From positions 43,814,735-43,878,734 of the forward strand of contig NC_079503.1 of the NCBI RefSeq assembly GCF_030052815.1: a stretch of DNA of 64,000 nucleotides, read 5' to 3'. Shown here in pieces: positions 33,929-46,955 of the stretch. A program made the position numbers and the translations under genes. Within the stretch, counting starts at the first letter, position 1, and every line of letters begins with the position of its first letter. Source of the stretch: Hevea brasiliensis (lineage: Eukaryota > Streptophyta > Magnoliopsida > Malpighiales > Euphorbiaceae). Below the pieces are notes generated by a model. It saw only the letters and a list, made by a program, of their open reading frames with translations, was not told the origin of the DNA and searched no databases.

Positions 33929-36900
33929 TATCACACCTTACTCCTCAGTAAGATGTAACATGATCCCATAGTACACCTAATGAATTACCGTATTTCGCCT
34001 ACCGATAACCCATTAGATATACTACAAGGAATTTTAAAATAATTTTCTTGAAATTTAAATTATTGATTAAAATATGGTGTTATAAAAATTTTTCAAAATT
34101 TCGGCAGAGTGCTGGCTATATTTTGAGAAAACAGTTCTTCCATCCTGCAAAGGAAAATACTCCCAAAATGTTTTCTCAAATACAACTTCAATAAACTTCA
34201 TTTCATCTCATTACTCAAATCTCAATAATCAAATCAATTCATTTTCAAACCAACCTCATCATAAAAGAAACAATTCATTGATTACAAGACTCAAAAATTA
34301 ATATTACAAAACTATTCAGGTAAATGAAATCTCAAATTTACATTTACAATAATTTACATTTAATTACATATCAAAATATTTTACAAGAGTTTTTATGCAA
34401 CTACTCAAATAATTTACATACATATTATTACATGCATACATCAAAACCTTTGTACATGGGTATACCTAGAGCTGATCTGAATGTCTCTTCAAAGAAGCTT
34501 ACTCAATTTCTCTATGCTCTTTTCACCTACGATAGCATACAAAGCTATCGCTAAGTGGTGAACTCAGTAGTGCACAACTATAATTTAAAACATAGTACAT
34601 TATACCTTAACAAAAATTACAACAAATAATTTGGAAATCTGGATACTCATCAAATCCCAAAACTCAAAATATTCATTGCCAATAATATAAATCATTTGTA
34701 TAAAATGACTTTGATCACGAAATTCAATTTATCAAATTATAACAAACCATTTAAGGTAATTCCAACAAAATCAATTATACATAAATCATAATTGAAATTA
34801 TAATTCTTTACTATTCAATAACCATTCTTTATCTCGAAAATCTCTTTATCTCAAAAGCCATTCTTTATCTCAAAAACCATTCTTTATCTCAAAAGCCATT
34901 CTTTATCTCAAAAACCATTCTTTATCTCACTAACTATGCATGACTAATCTGAAAGAGCCATCTTCGGGGTGATTCTAACTCCCTATGATCGGGGAGGTCA
35001 AATCGGATTCTAACTCCCTATGGTCGGGGAGGTCGAATCATCGTGCATAGTACACATCACAATAATGAATCTTCTGAAAGGGCCATAACATAAAAAAAAA
35101 AAAAACTTAGATCTAACCTCTAATAAGAGGAGAATCTAAACCTATGCACATACCATGGTAATCAAAACACAACTAACTCCATTGTCTTCTCAACAAATGA
35201 GAGAGACGGGTAATAACCTAGTCAAGCATCTATAGTGAGATATAAAACAATATTACAATCCTTTAGTGAGGATAAATTACAATAAAATTTGATTCAAAGT
35301 CAATTCCAACATCCAATAATTTTTATGCTCATCACAATTCAAATCATAAATTTGCATTTTTCCACGCAAATTACCCATCACAATTCAATACACATTCTAT
35401 CACAATTTTCCAAAACATAATTTATTCAATCCACAACAATGCTTAATACTTGTGGAAATACCATTTCACAATGCTAAATTCATACATACTATAACAATTT
35501 CAATAATCATTGAATTAAATCCAATGCTTGTTAAACATAATACATAAGAAAAATATGTCATTTAATCATATGAAATATTCTGAACAAAATCAGTTAAAAA
35601 CTAGTTGTGCACAAACCTCTGATAAATGCCTCTTGGCTCTGACTCAGTATTCCTTATGCTTTCCCAATATCCTTATCAACTGAAACACACAATTTAAAGT
35701 GTTTCAGTGCTCAATGAATTTGTTTCTAACAATAAAATCTAATATTTAAATTTTCTTAGTACTATTCCTTTCAATTCATTTCATTAGTCAACCTATAATG
35801 TTGACCCTTGATGCACTCTAAGTGAGTCAATTCCAATGTTACCAATATGTCACATTTTATAGCCCTTTAGTGTTGGTATATGTTACTAAATTCATTTTCA
35901 AGTGTATTGCATTTTATAGCAATTTACTGAATTTTGGTATACTATTTTGACCTAGCCGGACGACCTAGTTCTCTCGATTTTCGAGTTTCGGTCCAAACTA
36001 CAAACTTATAGGTCTATGTCTTATTGCACACGGGGTAAAATTTCAGGTCATTCTGAGTTATGTAGACCAAGTTATGGTCAATTTACCAATGCTGGACAGA
36101 GTGCACCAAAATGGTAACTTTAGGTCATTTTTAGGTCACTTTTGATTCGGCCAGTTTTGGTACCTAAACTTGTGCAAGCTATTTGGCTTTGTTCTGGCCA
36201 TTTCTGGGCTTTGGTGTCTTCATAAGAATTGTAGATATATGTCTAAACTATTCATGGTAAAAATTTCAGGTCATTTGGACCTGTTTTGAGTGAGTTATGG
36301 CCAAAACACTAACTACTGCCCAAATGGTCAATTTTCAGGCTTTCAAGTCACTAATCCGGATTTGGTTATTTTTCAAATCACCTTCTAGACAGAATTTTGA
36401 TAAGCTTCCTTCATGAAAGTTGGCACATTTTGTGCCTCGTTTCACCTCCAATTAGCCTCATACCAATTGGAGCCACACACTTAGGGTTATAGGTCCATTT
36501 GCACACTGCCCTCTATATGCTTTTCAAACACCAAACCAACACATGTTTACCAATTACATTTTCACTTCCCATACCATTCTGCATTTGGCACTAACCAAAA
36601 CCATTCCATTCTCTACATTATAGGTCAACTTGGACAGAATATAACCACTTCAAATACATCAAATGCAGTCACCATTCACAAAGTTCAATCTCAACAATAT
36701 ATACACATAAATACTTCTAATTATCACACAAACTTCCATCATTAAATTACATACCTATCACCACTATTCCACACACATATATGCTACCATTCTTTTGTAC
36801 AATATTTCAACAACATTTCATGAATTTGAACCTTACCAATTTCCATTTTGAGGCTGCCCAAAAATTACAAATACACATCAACTTCCATTTTCACTTTTCA

Positions 36901-38004
36901 AGCTTACAAATCAAACTTTATACTTGGAATTCAACTTCAATACAATTAAACATTTAAATCAACACCCCAAATCACCAATTAAATGAAGAAAACAAGTTAC
37001 ATATTAAACTTCCATGGCTGCCAGAATGGAGCACCACCCTAACTTACCAAACTTCAACTTTTCTTCCATATATCAACTTATCTCAACACCCACACAAACT
37101 TTAACAAAGAAAAGTTGAAGAAATGGATACTTACCTCTTGTGAGCTTGACCAAACTTCATCTATTCCTCTTGAAATTACTATCAAATTCTTGCTTGCAAG
37201 GTGGGGATAAACTTTAATGAAGACAAGTTATGGAAAGCATGGCTTGATCATGGAGATTTGAGCTTTAGAAGTGGGTGGCCATGGATGAAAGCTTGTGAGG
37301 ATTTTTGGCTGGTTTGTTTGGGAGGTTGAAGATGATAGATTTTCTGTCCCAATATACTATATTATATGTCCATTAACTTCATTTAGTGGAGCACTAAGTA
37401 TGGTTAAAGCATTAATTAATCTAAAGTTTCCAATTTCCCACATTTTCCTCATATCTTTTACTATTTAGATTATGTACCACCATTTTAATTTTTCATGACA
37501 TTTTTCAAGTGTAATATCATTTATTTTTAATGGAAATTTAGGTCAAAAGGAAACTCGGGATGTCAAATGACCACAATACCCCTATTCAGATTGCATTCCC
37601 GATTTTTCGGTAACACCAAGTTTTGTCGTTTTTTCGATTTCTCATTTTTCTTTGTACTAATTAATTAATTTTTCTTTGATATTTCTAATGACATTTATAC
37701 TTCAATAGATGTTTATTAAGTCTTAAAAATTTTTTCCAGGGTTCTTCGTGGTCCAGGGCTAGTCAACGGTCCACGCTGCAACTTGCCAGTGCGATCACCC
37801 ATCGCTATGGTTCTCGGCTCGTTTAACTTGGTTACATTTCATTACTATTATTTTTCCTTTACTTTTCTTATATTTTCTTTTCTTGTATTTCATTATTTTA
37901 TGTCTCCTCACCCATATATAAGCGTAGTTCTAGGCATCCTAGATGTCCAGACAACACTGGTCACTAGAACAATAGAACGCACTACCGAACATAGGGGTGT
38001 TACA
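33929..38004 (-). repeat. 5' LTR of element C (4.1 kb)
   Basis: On the minus strand it starts at 38004 and ends at 33929 (here TATCACACC on the plus strand instead of TGTCACACC, a decayed terminus). Contains the minisatellite (34810-34930), the 35-bp duplication, hairpin near 34550, promoter and splice donor. It keeps the uninterrupted sequence of the B insertion site. Confidence 0.93.
37134..37370 (-). promoter_or_regulatory. Putative promoter and leader 5' splice site (element C)
   Basis: On the minus strand ATATAATATAGTATATT (about 37367-37351) lies about 230 bp before CAAGAG|GTAAGTATCC, a full-consensus 5' splice site with GT at 37134. Confidence 0.6.
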
Positions 38005-40125
38005 CACCATATGCAGTACTGTTATTATAACCATATTGGCATGCCAACCTATCCAAACCAATCATTCTAGACATACTAGGGCATTTTATACAGTTAATTA
38101 TTCAATTACTTGTATTTGTGGTTTGGTGGTTACTATTTACTTGACTATTCTTACACAAACATTGACTTTTTAATACATAATAGATTTATTAATTCTAATT
38201 CTACCAAGATACCAAATTTTGAACTTTATACTTGTTGGCATTAGTTGCCAAACTCAATTCATAGCCCATTCATTGTTATTTCAAATTTCTAAATTTCATG
38301 GTCCATGTTTACTATTTCATTGGATCAATCTACAGTATGAATTTAGCTAAACTTTCTGTATGAAAGTTATTCCTTTATGTGTCTTCTTTAATTCCCTTTT
38401 TGAATCACTCCATTTGGAGTTTTGTAGCTCAAGTTATGGTATTTTTACCATAACTGACCTGATTGTCAATGTCTAGAATTTCTAGGCACCAATTTGGTTC
38501 TGGCAGTTTTAGAGTTCTATATTTAGCTAGCAATTTGAATTGGTTATGGTCAGAATTGGCATTTCTGTTCTTCATGAAAGTTGTTCTAAATGCTTTCTAT
38601 GGCCACAAAAATCAGGTCATTTAGACCTCTCTACACAAAGTTATGGGTAACTGAACAAATACTATTCATTTGGTCAATTTTTCAAGTCCAAAATTGTGGT
38701 TCCCAGATTTAGGCAGTTTTTAGGTCAACTTAGGTTAGTTTTCAGGGCAGGGTTTCTTCATAAAAAGTGTGCCATTATGTGTCTAGTTTCACCTCCAATT
38801 GGCCTTGTACCAATTGAAGTTACACAAATCAAATTATTATAGTCTAACCATACTAGACTCAAGTCTAGTAATTCTGGTACATTAGGGCAGCATACCCAAC
38901 AAGTCTTAATGCTACAATTCACTTCAATTTATGGTCAAACATTACCAAATAGTCATTAATTGACCATTAAAATGTTCATTCACCATTACATGAATAAAAC
39001 CCTAATTTTTCTCAAAACCCCAAAATCCCAAATTCTAATTCATGCAACATATATCACTTAAACATGTTAATTCACTATCAATTTACATCTACACATCAAA
39101 TACTATCTCTAAACCACTTTAAATCCATCAAAATCATCAAAGCTACCACCCTTATAAGGCTGCCAAAATTCAAGGAAATTTAAACATGCACAATTTTCAC
39201 AAATTCTAACCTAATTCATGCTCTTACTATGAAGTTTAAAGAGAAAGCAAGAAAAAGGGCACTAACCTCTATATGAGCTAACCCCCAAGTTTACCAAACT
39301 TCCTAATTTCTCCTTCTTTTTGCTGCTTAAGGATTGTGCAAGGTGCAAGGAGCAATTTTTATGAAGCAAGCTTGTGGTTTTATGGTGTTTTTAAAAGAAA
39401 TTTTTAGTGAGAAGGAATAACAACAATGGAGGTATATGGAGAGAGAAGTGTCTCGGCTGGTGAGGAAGAAAAAAGCACAAATTGTTTTCTTCAATTTGAC
39501 TTCTCTTTCCTTTCTTAAATGAATTTAAGTGTGTTGTTAAATTGTGATTGGTTCATAAGTTTTTATTGCATTATTCTTGCATAGAGATGATGTCATAATT
39601 AGGTTTTTACTTTATTTTATTTATCCTTCTTTTCTACTCATTTTTAATTAAATTTTTAGTAATATTTATTCACATTTTATCTCATATAATTTATTTACTG
39701 AATTGAACAAGTTGATAAAAAACCATCTCTGAAGGTGAAATGACCAAAATGCCCTTCGTTTTACTCATTAGACCAAAATTATTTGTACCTACTTAGAAAA
39801 TTCTCTGAGCATTTTCTTGGCATTCTATTGCCATCAAAATCTCAATGACTCTTCTTTGGAGTCTCAAAAATTATTTTACAGGGTTTCCCCATGGTATAGG
39901 GTCGACAACTGTCTTCACAGTCACTTCCCATTAGGGTTACCCATCGCTGTGGCTATGGCTCATTTAATTTTATTGCATTTTATTTCTAAAATTTTTACTT
40001 AAATTTTCTTACCATTATTTGAGTTATTTATGATTCCTCACTCTAGTCTAAATATAGTTCCAGACATTCTGGCTGTTCGGATAGACATCTGTCACCGGAA
40101 TAGTAGAATGTACGGACTATCTAAA
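38005..40125 (-). repeat. 3' LTR of element D, second piece
   Basis: Resumes after the CACCA duplication and runs toward the LTR start, ending at 40125 about 20 bp short of where TGTAACA is expected. A splice-donor word AGAG|GTTAGTG is at 39266 on the minus strand. The near-palindrome CTCCATTTGGAG lies near 38410. Confidence 0.88.
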
Positions 40126-40597
40126 TGTCACACCTTATCCCTTGTAAGGCACGACATGTTCCCATAGCATATCAAATGAATTACCAAAGTACACCTACTG
40201 ATAATCCATTAGTTATGCTACAAGGGATTTTAAATAAATCATAACTTTTTATCTTATCAATTCTTTTGTAAAAAACTGCATGGGAATACTTAAAATTCTA
40301 TATAAACATTCATTGAAAATAATGATAGACTAAATATTACAAAGGTTACATTTCCATAAGTCTCAAAATAAAATACAAATAGTTACAAACTCAAAATACT
40401 TTAGTAATACAGTGCTTTTTAATACAAACTGCTCAATATCTGTACATCCATACATATAGGTACAAAATATATCTAAAGAAATCACAAGGGTATACCTAAC
40501 GTAAATACCCACAATCAATACCAAAATGCTGCTTCCAAGTCTCTCACTCAGCAACATTCTCCTTTCCCTTACCTGCGATAGCATATAGAAGCTATCG

Positions 40598-40614
40598 CTG
40601 AGTATATCACTCAG
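40598..40614 (-). promoter_or_regulatory. Conserved LTR hairpin (E1)
   Basis: CTGAG, TATATCA loop, CTCAG, then TGGTGCAC. The E2 copy is near 58557-58576. Confidence 0.6.
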
Positions 40615-41702
40615 TGGTGCACAACTAATAGCTTTAAAACTTAAGGTAAAACACAATTTATCAAAGCATAATAAATCACATTTTTCTTAAGCATGAAAAC
40701 TTCACAATAGTTCTAAGTCTATAAGAGCCATTTATTGGAATAACATTTCAAAAGAGAAATCATAATTCATAAATCACAATTCACAAAGCATTAGTGTTGC
40801 CAACATCAACACACAATTCAGGCCATGATACAAAATTTCATGATCAGTGTCGTGTTGTATACTACTAAAAAGCAATCTCAACCTCACTAACCGTTATTAA
40901 TGAGGGAAAGGCTAGCTAGCTAATGAGTACTCATGTAGTCTTACCCCACTAACCGTTATTAATGGGAGACATAATCAATATCAATTATCAACCCCAAGTA
41001 GCATTACTCGGGAGTTCAAAGGGATCACATGCTAACTGTTGTTTCAAAACAGTTTCCAAAAATTTCCCACTCAACAATCACATTTATAAACCAATAAACA
41101 CATTTAAATTCATCATAATATCCAAAAAAAGGTGGCAATACCTAAATTTCTCAAATGCAAGAGAAAAACTATATTTCAGTCAAAGTAAACTTATTCAAAG
41201 CAAAATCATTCAAAGAAACACATTCCAAACAATTTACAAGTTTAAAAATGAAGAAAAGATTAGTTGTGCACAAACCTTCAATGCTCTCCTTTCTCTTTAT
41301 TCACTATTCCTTATTCGTTCCAACTTCTTTTTCTACTGAAAATACACAAATAGAATACCTCAATACCAATCTCAATTGCTACCCAAAACTCATTACATGC
41401 ATGTCTAATACATTCCAAGTTAGCTTTGTAAATTTTAGAAAATTTTGGTTTTGGACAACTTGGTGCCCCAATCTTTGAACCCAATTTTTACCTAGTTTCG
41501 ATCAAAATTTAGTGAGGTATTCTCCATGAAAATTGTTCATCTGGGTCTTAACTTTATTTTCCTTTTTGAATCGCCTAACTCGGAGCTGTGTAGCTCAAGT
41601 TATGGCCAAAACACAGTTACTGTTTACGTTACTGTTCATCCTACAGTTTCTGTTCTGGCAGATTTATAAATCCAACTTTGTTCAGCAATTTGATCAATTT
41701 AA

Positions 41703-42100
41703 GTCCATAATTTGGTCTAATGTTCTCCATATGAAATGTTCTACTATGTCTTAGGTTTCCATCAGTTCAAGAATCGGCTAAGTCAGAGTTTTCTAGAGAG
41801 AGTTATGGCATGCAAAATTTACTGTTCATATGATAAATCTGCAGATTTCCATATTTCTGTGGATTCGGTGATTCAACTTTGCTTAGCAATTTGATTGAGT
41901 TAAGTCCATAATTTGGCTTCAAGTTCTTCATATGAAATGTTCTACTATGTTTTAAGTTTCTATCGGTTCAAGAATCACCTAAATTGGAGTTTTCTAGAGA
42001 GAGTTATGGCCATGCAAAGTTTACTATTTATATGGTCAAATTCTACAGGTTCTAGAATTTTATCTCTAAGTTCAAGCCAAGTTTTAGGCAGTTTCTAGGC
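41703..42100 (-). repeat. 201-bp tandem duplication in E1
   Basis: Two copies starting GTCCATAATTTGG (41703 and 41904), each with CATATGAAATGTTCTACTATG and GAGTTTTCTAGAGAGAGTTAT. The segment is absent from E2, whose LTR has a deletion across this region. Confidence 0.75.
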
Positions 42101-42676
42101 AGTTTCTGTAACACCCTCACTGTAGCAATTTCGTACATTCTACTGTTTCGGTGACTGTGGAAAAATATTTAGAGTAGAGTGAGGAGTCATAAATAACTCA
42201 AATAAGTATAAGAAAAATTTAGAAAAAAAAATTATAGAAATAAAATACAACTAAGTTAAATGAGACGGTGCCCTAGTGATGGGTAACCTAGTGGGAAGTT
42301 GCAGTCCTCGCAACTAGGAGCTCTAAACCCGGGAGAAAATTCATGAAATAATTTTTGAGACTCCAGAGAAGAGTCATTGAGGTTTCTATGGCACTAGAAT
42401 GCCAAGAAAAGGCTTAGAAAAATTTTTCAATCGGTACAGACAATTTTAGTTTGTTAAGCCAAACGGAGGGCATTTTGGTCATTTCATCTTCAGAGATGAT
42501 TTTTGGCCGACTTGTCCAGTTAAGTAAATAATTATTATGACATAAAATATGAATAAATATTGCTAAAAATTAAATTAAAATTGAGTAGAAAAGAAAACAA
42601 AAGAAAATGAATTAAAATTGTAATTTTGACCTCATGCTTATGTCACTAAGTACTCCCACCCAATCACCACTTGACA

Positions 42677-42877
42677 AAATAAATAAAAGGGATAAAAATG
42701 AAGCAAAAATGAGATAAAAACAAAGAAATCTGCTTCATCTTCCCCAATCAGCTGAATCAAGAGAGAAAGAGAGAGAAAAGGAAAAGAAAGAAAGAAAGGA
42801 ACAAGGAGAAGCAGATGAACAGTAACAGAAACAGGGGTTCAGCAGGGGCAGTATGTTTCTCTTCCGTCCAGGTGAGT
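42677..42877 (+). promoter_or_regulatory. Putative promoter and first leader 5' splice site (element F)
   Basis: AAATAAATAAAAGGG (from 42677) lies about 190 bp before CGTCCAG|GTGAGT (GT at 42872). A purine-rich leader (GAGAGAAAGAGAGAGAAAAG) lies between them. Confidence 0.55.
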
Positions 42878-45325
42878 TTGCCTCAACATCTACCATTGAT
42901 TTTTGGATATGTTTGAGGTATGTATGTGTCGAAGTTATGGTTAAAATTTGGTGATTGTTCAATGGTTGGATTTGGAGAAATATATTGTTGAACACAAGTT
43001 GTCTGCAGGTTGAATTCTAAAATTTGGCTACTAAAATTTGAGAAAAATAAATCGTTAGGATGCTTATAAAATTATGAAATTTGGTACAAATGATATTTGG
43101 GATGTTGAGGCTTCTGTGTTAAAATTTGGTGAATTTTAGACTTGTGGTTTATGAGATATAAACTGTTTTGCATGAGCTGTCTGAGTAAGACTGATTTCTG
43201 CAAAAATTCTGATTTTGAAGGGTTGAATGAATATTTTGATATCCCATGATATAGAGATAAATTGATGCTAGAATTTTTACTGATATTGTATAGGGATGTC
43301 TTGAATATATGGTTAAATTTGGGATTTATCTGATGGTTAGATCATTATATATAAATTTGAATATACAAGCTGCCAGATTGGGAATTAATGGTTTGTGGAA
43401 TTGAGATTTATGATAGGAGTGTAGTCCAATTTAAGGGGAAATGCTGTTGAATTTTTATTGGATATTTAATTTGGGAAAGTGAAGTTACAATTGATTATGA
43501 TTGTTCTGATTCTAGGAGAAATCTTGAAGAATAACAAGCTCAAGTTTGGTTTCAAAAAGGTTAGTGCTAATTCATCCTTAAAACTTTGTATATATATCAT
43601 GTGGAGTATGAAATGAGGGTGAAATTAAGAGAATTGAAATAAGTTTTGCATGAATAAATTCCACCAATTTTGGCAGCCTTAGGATACATTAGGGATTCAT
43701 TAATTAGATTGAGTTATAGTGGTACATGGCTGCCATTGAACATAAATTAGATACTTTGATTCATTGATTGCATGTATATGGAGAATTGAAATGGTAGAGT
43801 TAGGGTTTGGGCATAAATTTGAGATTTTGTTTATGTATTGATGAAAAGAAGTTGTAATGGTCAATTAGTGACCATTTGGTCATGTTTGAGTAGGAAACTG
43901 AGTGAATAGTGCCAAGGGAATGGAGGTTAGGCATGCTGTCCAATGAGCCCTGCAGGTCTGGATGTGAGTCCAGCATGTTGGGCAGCTCTAACTTGAGTTG
44001 TGTAGGTTCAATTGGTATAAGGCCAATTGGACATGAAATTAGGCACATAATGACATAACTTTGATAAAGGAACCTGTCCAGAAACCAAACTTAGGATGCC
44101 CTAAAATTGACCAAATCCGGGTGACCAACATACTGTCCCTAGAAAATGACCAAATGAATAGTATTGGTTCAAATGGTTGTAACTCAGTGTAGAAAAGTTC
44201 AATTGATCTGAAATTTTACCAGCAGAAAGATGAGACATATCCCTACAACTTTCATGAAGAACACAAATCCAAATTCTGATCATAACCTAGTCAAATTGCC
44301 ACCCAAACATAGGTCACCAAATCTGGCAGAACCAAATTGCCCAAAAATTCTGGGTACAGGTCAATCCGGCCAGTTATGGTAAAATGACCATAACTTGAGC
44401 TACAAAACTCCAAATAGAGTGATTCAAAAAGGGAATTAAGGAAGATACAATAAGGAACAACTTTGATGAAGAAATGTTAGCTTAGTTTCCACTGTAAAAT
44501 TGTCCAATGGAACAGTAAACTTAGGTAATCAAAACTAAAAATTTAGAAATGCATCTAGGGGACTTTAAATTGCAATTGGCAATTAATACTAGCAAATGTA
44601 AAACTCAAAATGTGGGATCTTGGTGTAATTAGAATTAACATATCTATTAAATATGAAAAAGTCAACATTTTGGTTGATTAGTAAGGTGAATAGTAATCAA
44701 AATGATTAGCAAATTAAGATGAAGACCTAGAACCAATTCGAAGCTTAAATGCTTAGAATTGTATGACAAATGTGGACTATGTATCCTAGTCAAAATTGTT
44801 AAAGGGAAATTAAGGCCATAAATTTGAAACCCATGAAATGTCCATGGATTACTTGAAACATGAAAAATAAGTCACCTAATTGATGTGAATAGATAGTTAG
44901 GGCTTATATGCCCATCACAAATAGAATTCATAAAATGTATAAATGAGAAAGGAAAAATGTTTTGAATACAATGGCCTATGTGAACCATTGTTTTGAATTG
45001 TGATTAATATGAATGACATAGTGAATGAATAAATGAACCATATTAATGTATGAATGAGACATTAGTTCTCATTATTGTAGAAAGGAAAAGTACTTTGAGT
45101 ACAATGGTATAAAAGGATAATTAATGTGAATTGTGATCATATAAATGATCAAATGAATGTATAAATTATAATTGAAATTTATCATGAAAAAATGAAGTCA
45201 TAAAACACAATATATTAATTTTTAATGATATTATGTGCCCTTGTATTGCCTAGACATGTGTGTCAGATTGGATAGTTTGGCATGCCAATAGGGTATTGTT
45301 TTAGCAGTACTGTGAAAGGCTTTAT

Positions 45326-45420
45326 GCCTGTATGCATAGCTTTATGCCCGTACTCATGGCTTTATGCCCGCACTCATGGCTATTATGCCTGATCATGTGT
45401 TATCATGGCTTTTTAGCCAT
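45326..45420. repeat. Tandem hairpin units in F 5' LTR
   Basis: Repeats of about 20 bp, each with GGCTTTATGCC-like inverted ends and CATGGCTTTATGCCCG. The copy in the other LTR is at about 50190-50300. Reverse-complement counterpart of 2891-2965. Confidence 0.75.
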
Positions 45421-45991
45421 TTTGATTGCATACGTGGTTGACGTTCTGCGTCCCATGGTATAACGGCCCGAGGCACCGTGGTGTCCAATGCCAACGACCT
45501 GTTATCTAGTTTAGTCAGCCTGTCATAGGTTACTTGGGCATTCTAATTTATTAAAATAAGTTACGAATATTAGCAATTAAAAATGCTAGAAAGTAAATAA
45601 ATAAGAAGAAGTTCTGAAATAAATTAGATTAGCTCCAAAAATTTGTTCCTTAGAATGATCTGAAGTAAATTAAATTAGTTCTAAAAATTTTAAATATTAC
45701 GAAATGATTGTAAACAACTTTGAAAATATCAAGGAAGACTAGAAGAAGAATTATAACTTAAATAACATTACAAATATGACTTTCATAAGAATAAATTTTA
45801 GATTTATTTGTACATTATATAAATTATTATAGTAAACTTATGACAAAAGAGATTCTAGAGAGCAACATAAATGACAAAAAATATACTGTATGGAAAATTT
45901 TATATGAACCCAGTAAAATTCTTGGGTATAGAAAATATGCTCCAATTATCTTTATTTGTATATATTATTTTCTTATTATATTATTGCACCA

Positions 45992-46009
45992 CTAAGTAGC
46001 AATGCTTAG
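45992..46009 (+). promoter_or_regulatory. Conserved LTR hairpin (F)
   Basis: GCACCA, then CTAAG, TAGCAATG loop, CTTAG and TGC. The second LTR carries the matching word near 50893. Confidence 0.55.
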
Positions 46010-46600
46010 TGCAATGGATTTGTTTCCTCGCGCAGGTACTTTGACTGAGATTTTTGGAGTCCAGATCTGCAGAAGTGTTAGAAGTGTTCAAGTTTTCACC
46101 TCCTCAGCAATGCATGTAGATAGGGCTCACAAAAGTTATTTTATGTATTTATAATTAGTTATCATGTTGAAATATAAATTATGAAATTGTAATTAATTTG
46201 TGTATTATGTAAATTGTAAATTATGTAATTAATGGAAATTTGAAATTTTTTATATATGAAATGAGCATGAATGAATATGCATGGTAATGAATAAGAATCG
46301 AAATGTATGGACACTATCAGAAATGATGATGCATGAAATGATGAGTTGATTATGAGAATTATTGATGAGATTTTTATTTTAAAATATTATTGAAAATTTC
46401 AAGCAGATGAATAGTGAAATACGTCAAACGTTAATAAAATAGGGGAAACTCTGTTAGTTTCTCCGTCGAAAAATAATTGATATTAAAAGATAATAACTTG
46501 AAAATGATTAAAGAAATAAAGTAAGATAAGTTAGGGTACTCCGGTACCGAGTGTGACATGCCTTGCTCGGCTATACTATAGACGGGTGAGGGGCGTTATA

Positions 46601-46955
46601 TTTATTAGTATTAGAGCGTGGTTTAGGCGTTTCTGGACCTAGATAGACTGCATATCATGCATTGCATTCATAAAAGTTGAGGTGACACTATTGCAGATTT
46701 GTATTTCCCGTTTATTTTAGGTTAAGGTATGGAATGAGAGAGTGAAGAGACAATGGGATAGTGAATGGAGATGAAAAGGAGATTGTATTTAAGATGAAAA
46801 AGAATGAGTACAGAATTGTTTGAGGATAGGATTGAGACTAAGGAGAAAGTGAAGTAGGATAATACGGAAAGGTAAAGAAATAAGGAGGTAGTAGCTCCTC
46901 GACTATTTACATCGGGTAAATTTCAAGGACGAAATTTAAATTAGAGGGGAAGAAT
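46601..46955 (+). other. Internal core of element F
   Basis: The primer-site remnant TTAGTATTAGAGC (two transitions from TGGTATCAGAGC) lies near 46605. A leader like that of B (GAGGTGACACTA) and a 3' splice site at 46720 follow. The ATG at 46729 meets TGA at its third codon. About 170 bp of very purine-rich sequence comes next, then a pol-end stub (AAATTTCAAGGACGAAATTT) and the polypurine tract AAATTAGAGGGGAAGAAT. Non-coding. Confidence 0.88.

Larger units (their letters stand above)
15985..38004 (-). mobile_element. Element C: mosaic non-autonomous Ty3/gypsy chromovirus, same family as A
   Basis: Minus strand, with 5' LTR 33929-38004, internal region 30969-33928, and 3' LTR split by element B (30968-29530 and 18508-15985). 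Perfect target duplication CACCA at 15980-15984 and 38005-38009. It lies in the 3' LTR of D. Over the roughly 200 bp I compared, its two LTRs differ at about 8-9% of positions, far more than those of B (about 2%). This fits the nesting order. Confidence 0.93.
42107..46600 (+). repeat. 5' LTR of element F (4494 bp)
   Basis: TGTAACACCCTCACTGTAGC to GGGGCGTTATA. Lacks about 27 bp near 42167 that the other LTR has (around GGTTCGGACAGTTAGAAC). Contains the TATA-like box, two splice donors, the near-palindrome near 44405, hairpin repeats (45326-45420) and the conserved hairpin (45992-46009). Confidence 0.95.
42872..46720 (+). other. Putative two-intron leader of element F with a 44-nt exon
   Basis: Intron 1 runs from GTGAGT at 42872 to TTCTGATTCTAG at 43515. 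A 44-nt exon (43516-43559) ends AAAAAG before GTTAGTG at 43560. Intron 2 runs to CCGTTTATTTTAG at 46720, nine bases before an ATG. The second LTR keeps the same three splice words (near 47746, 48390 and 48435). Predicted from sequence only. Confidence 0.45.

Noticed and set aside
42735..42995. 80-86 residue antisense frame repeated at 47627-47869
   Set aside because: LTR duplicate in element F. Its Ser/Phe-rich end is the complement of the purine-rich leader, so it is compositional.
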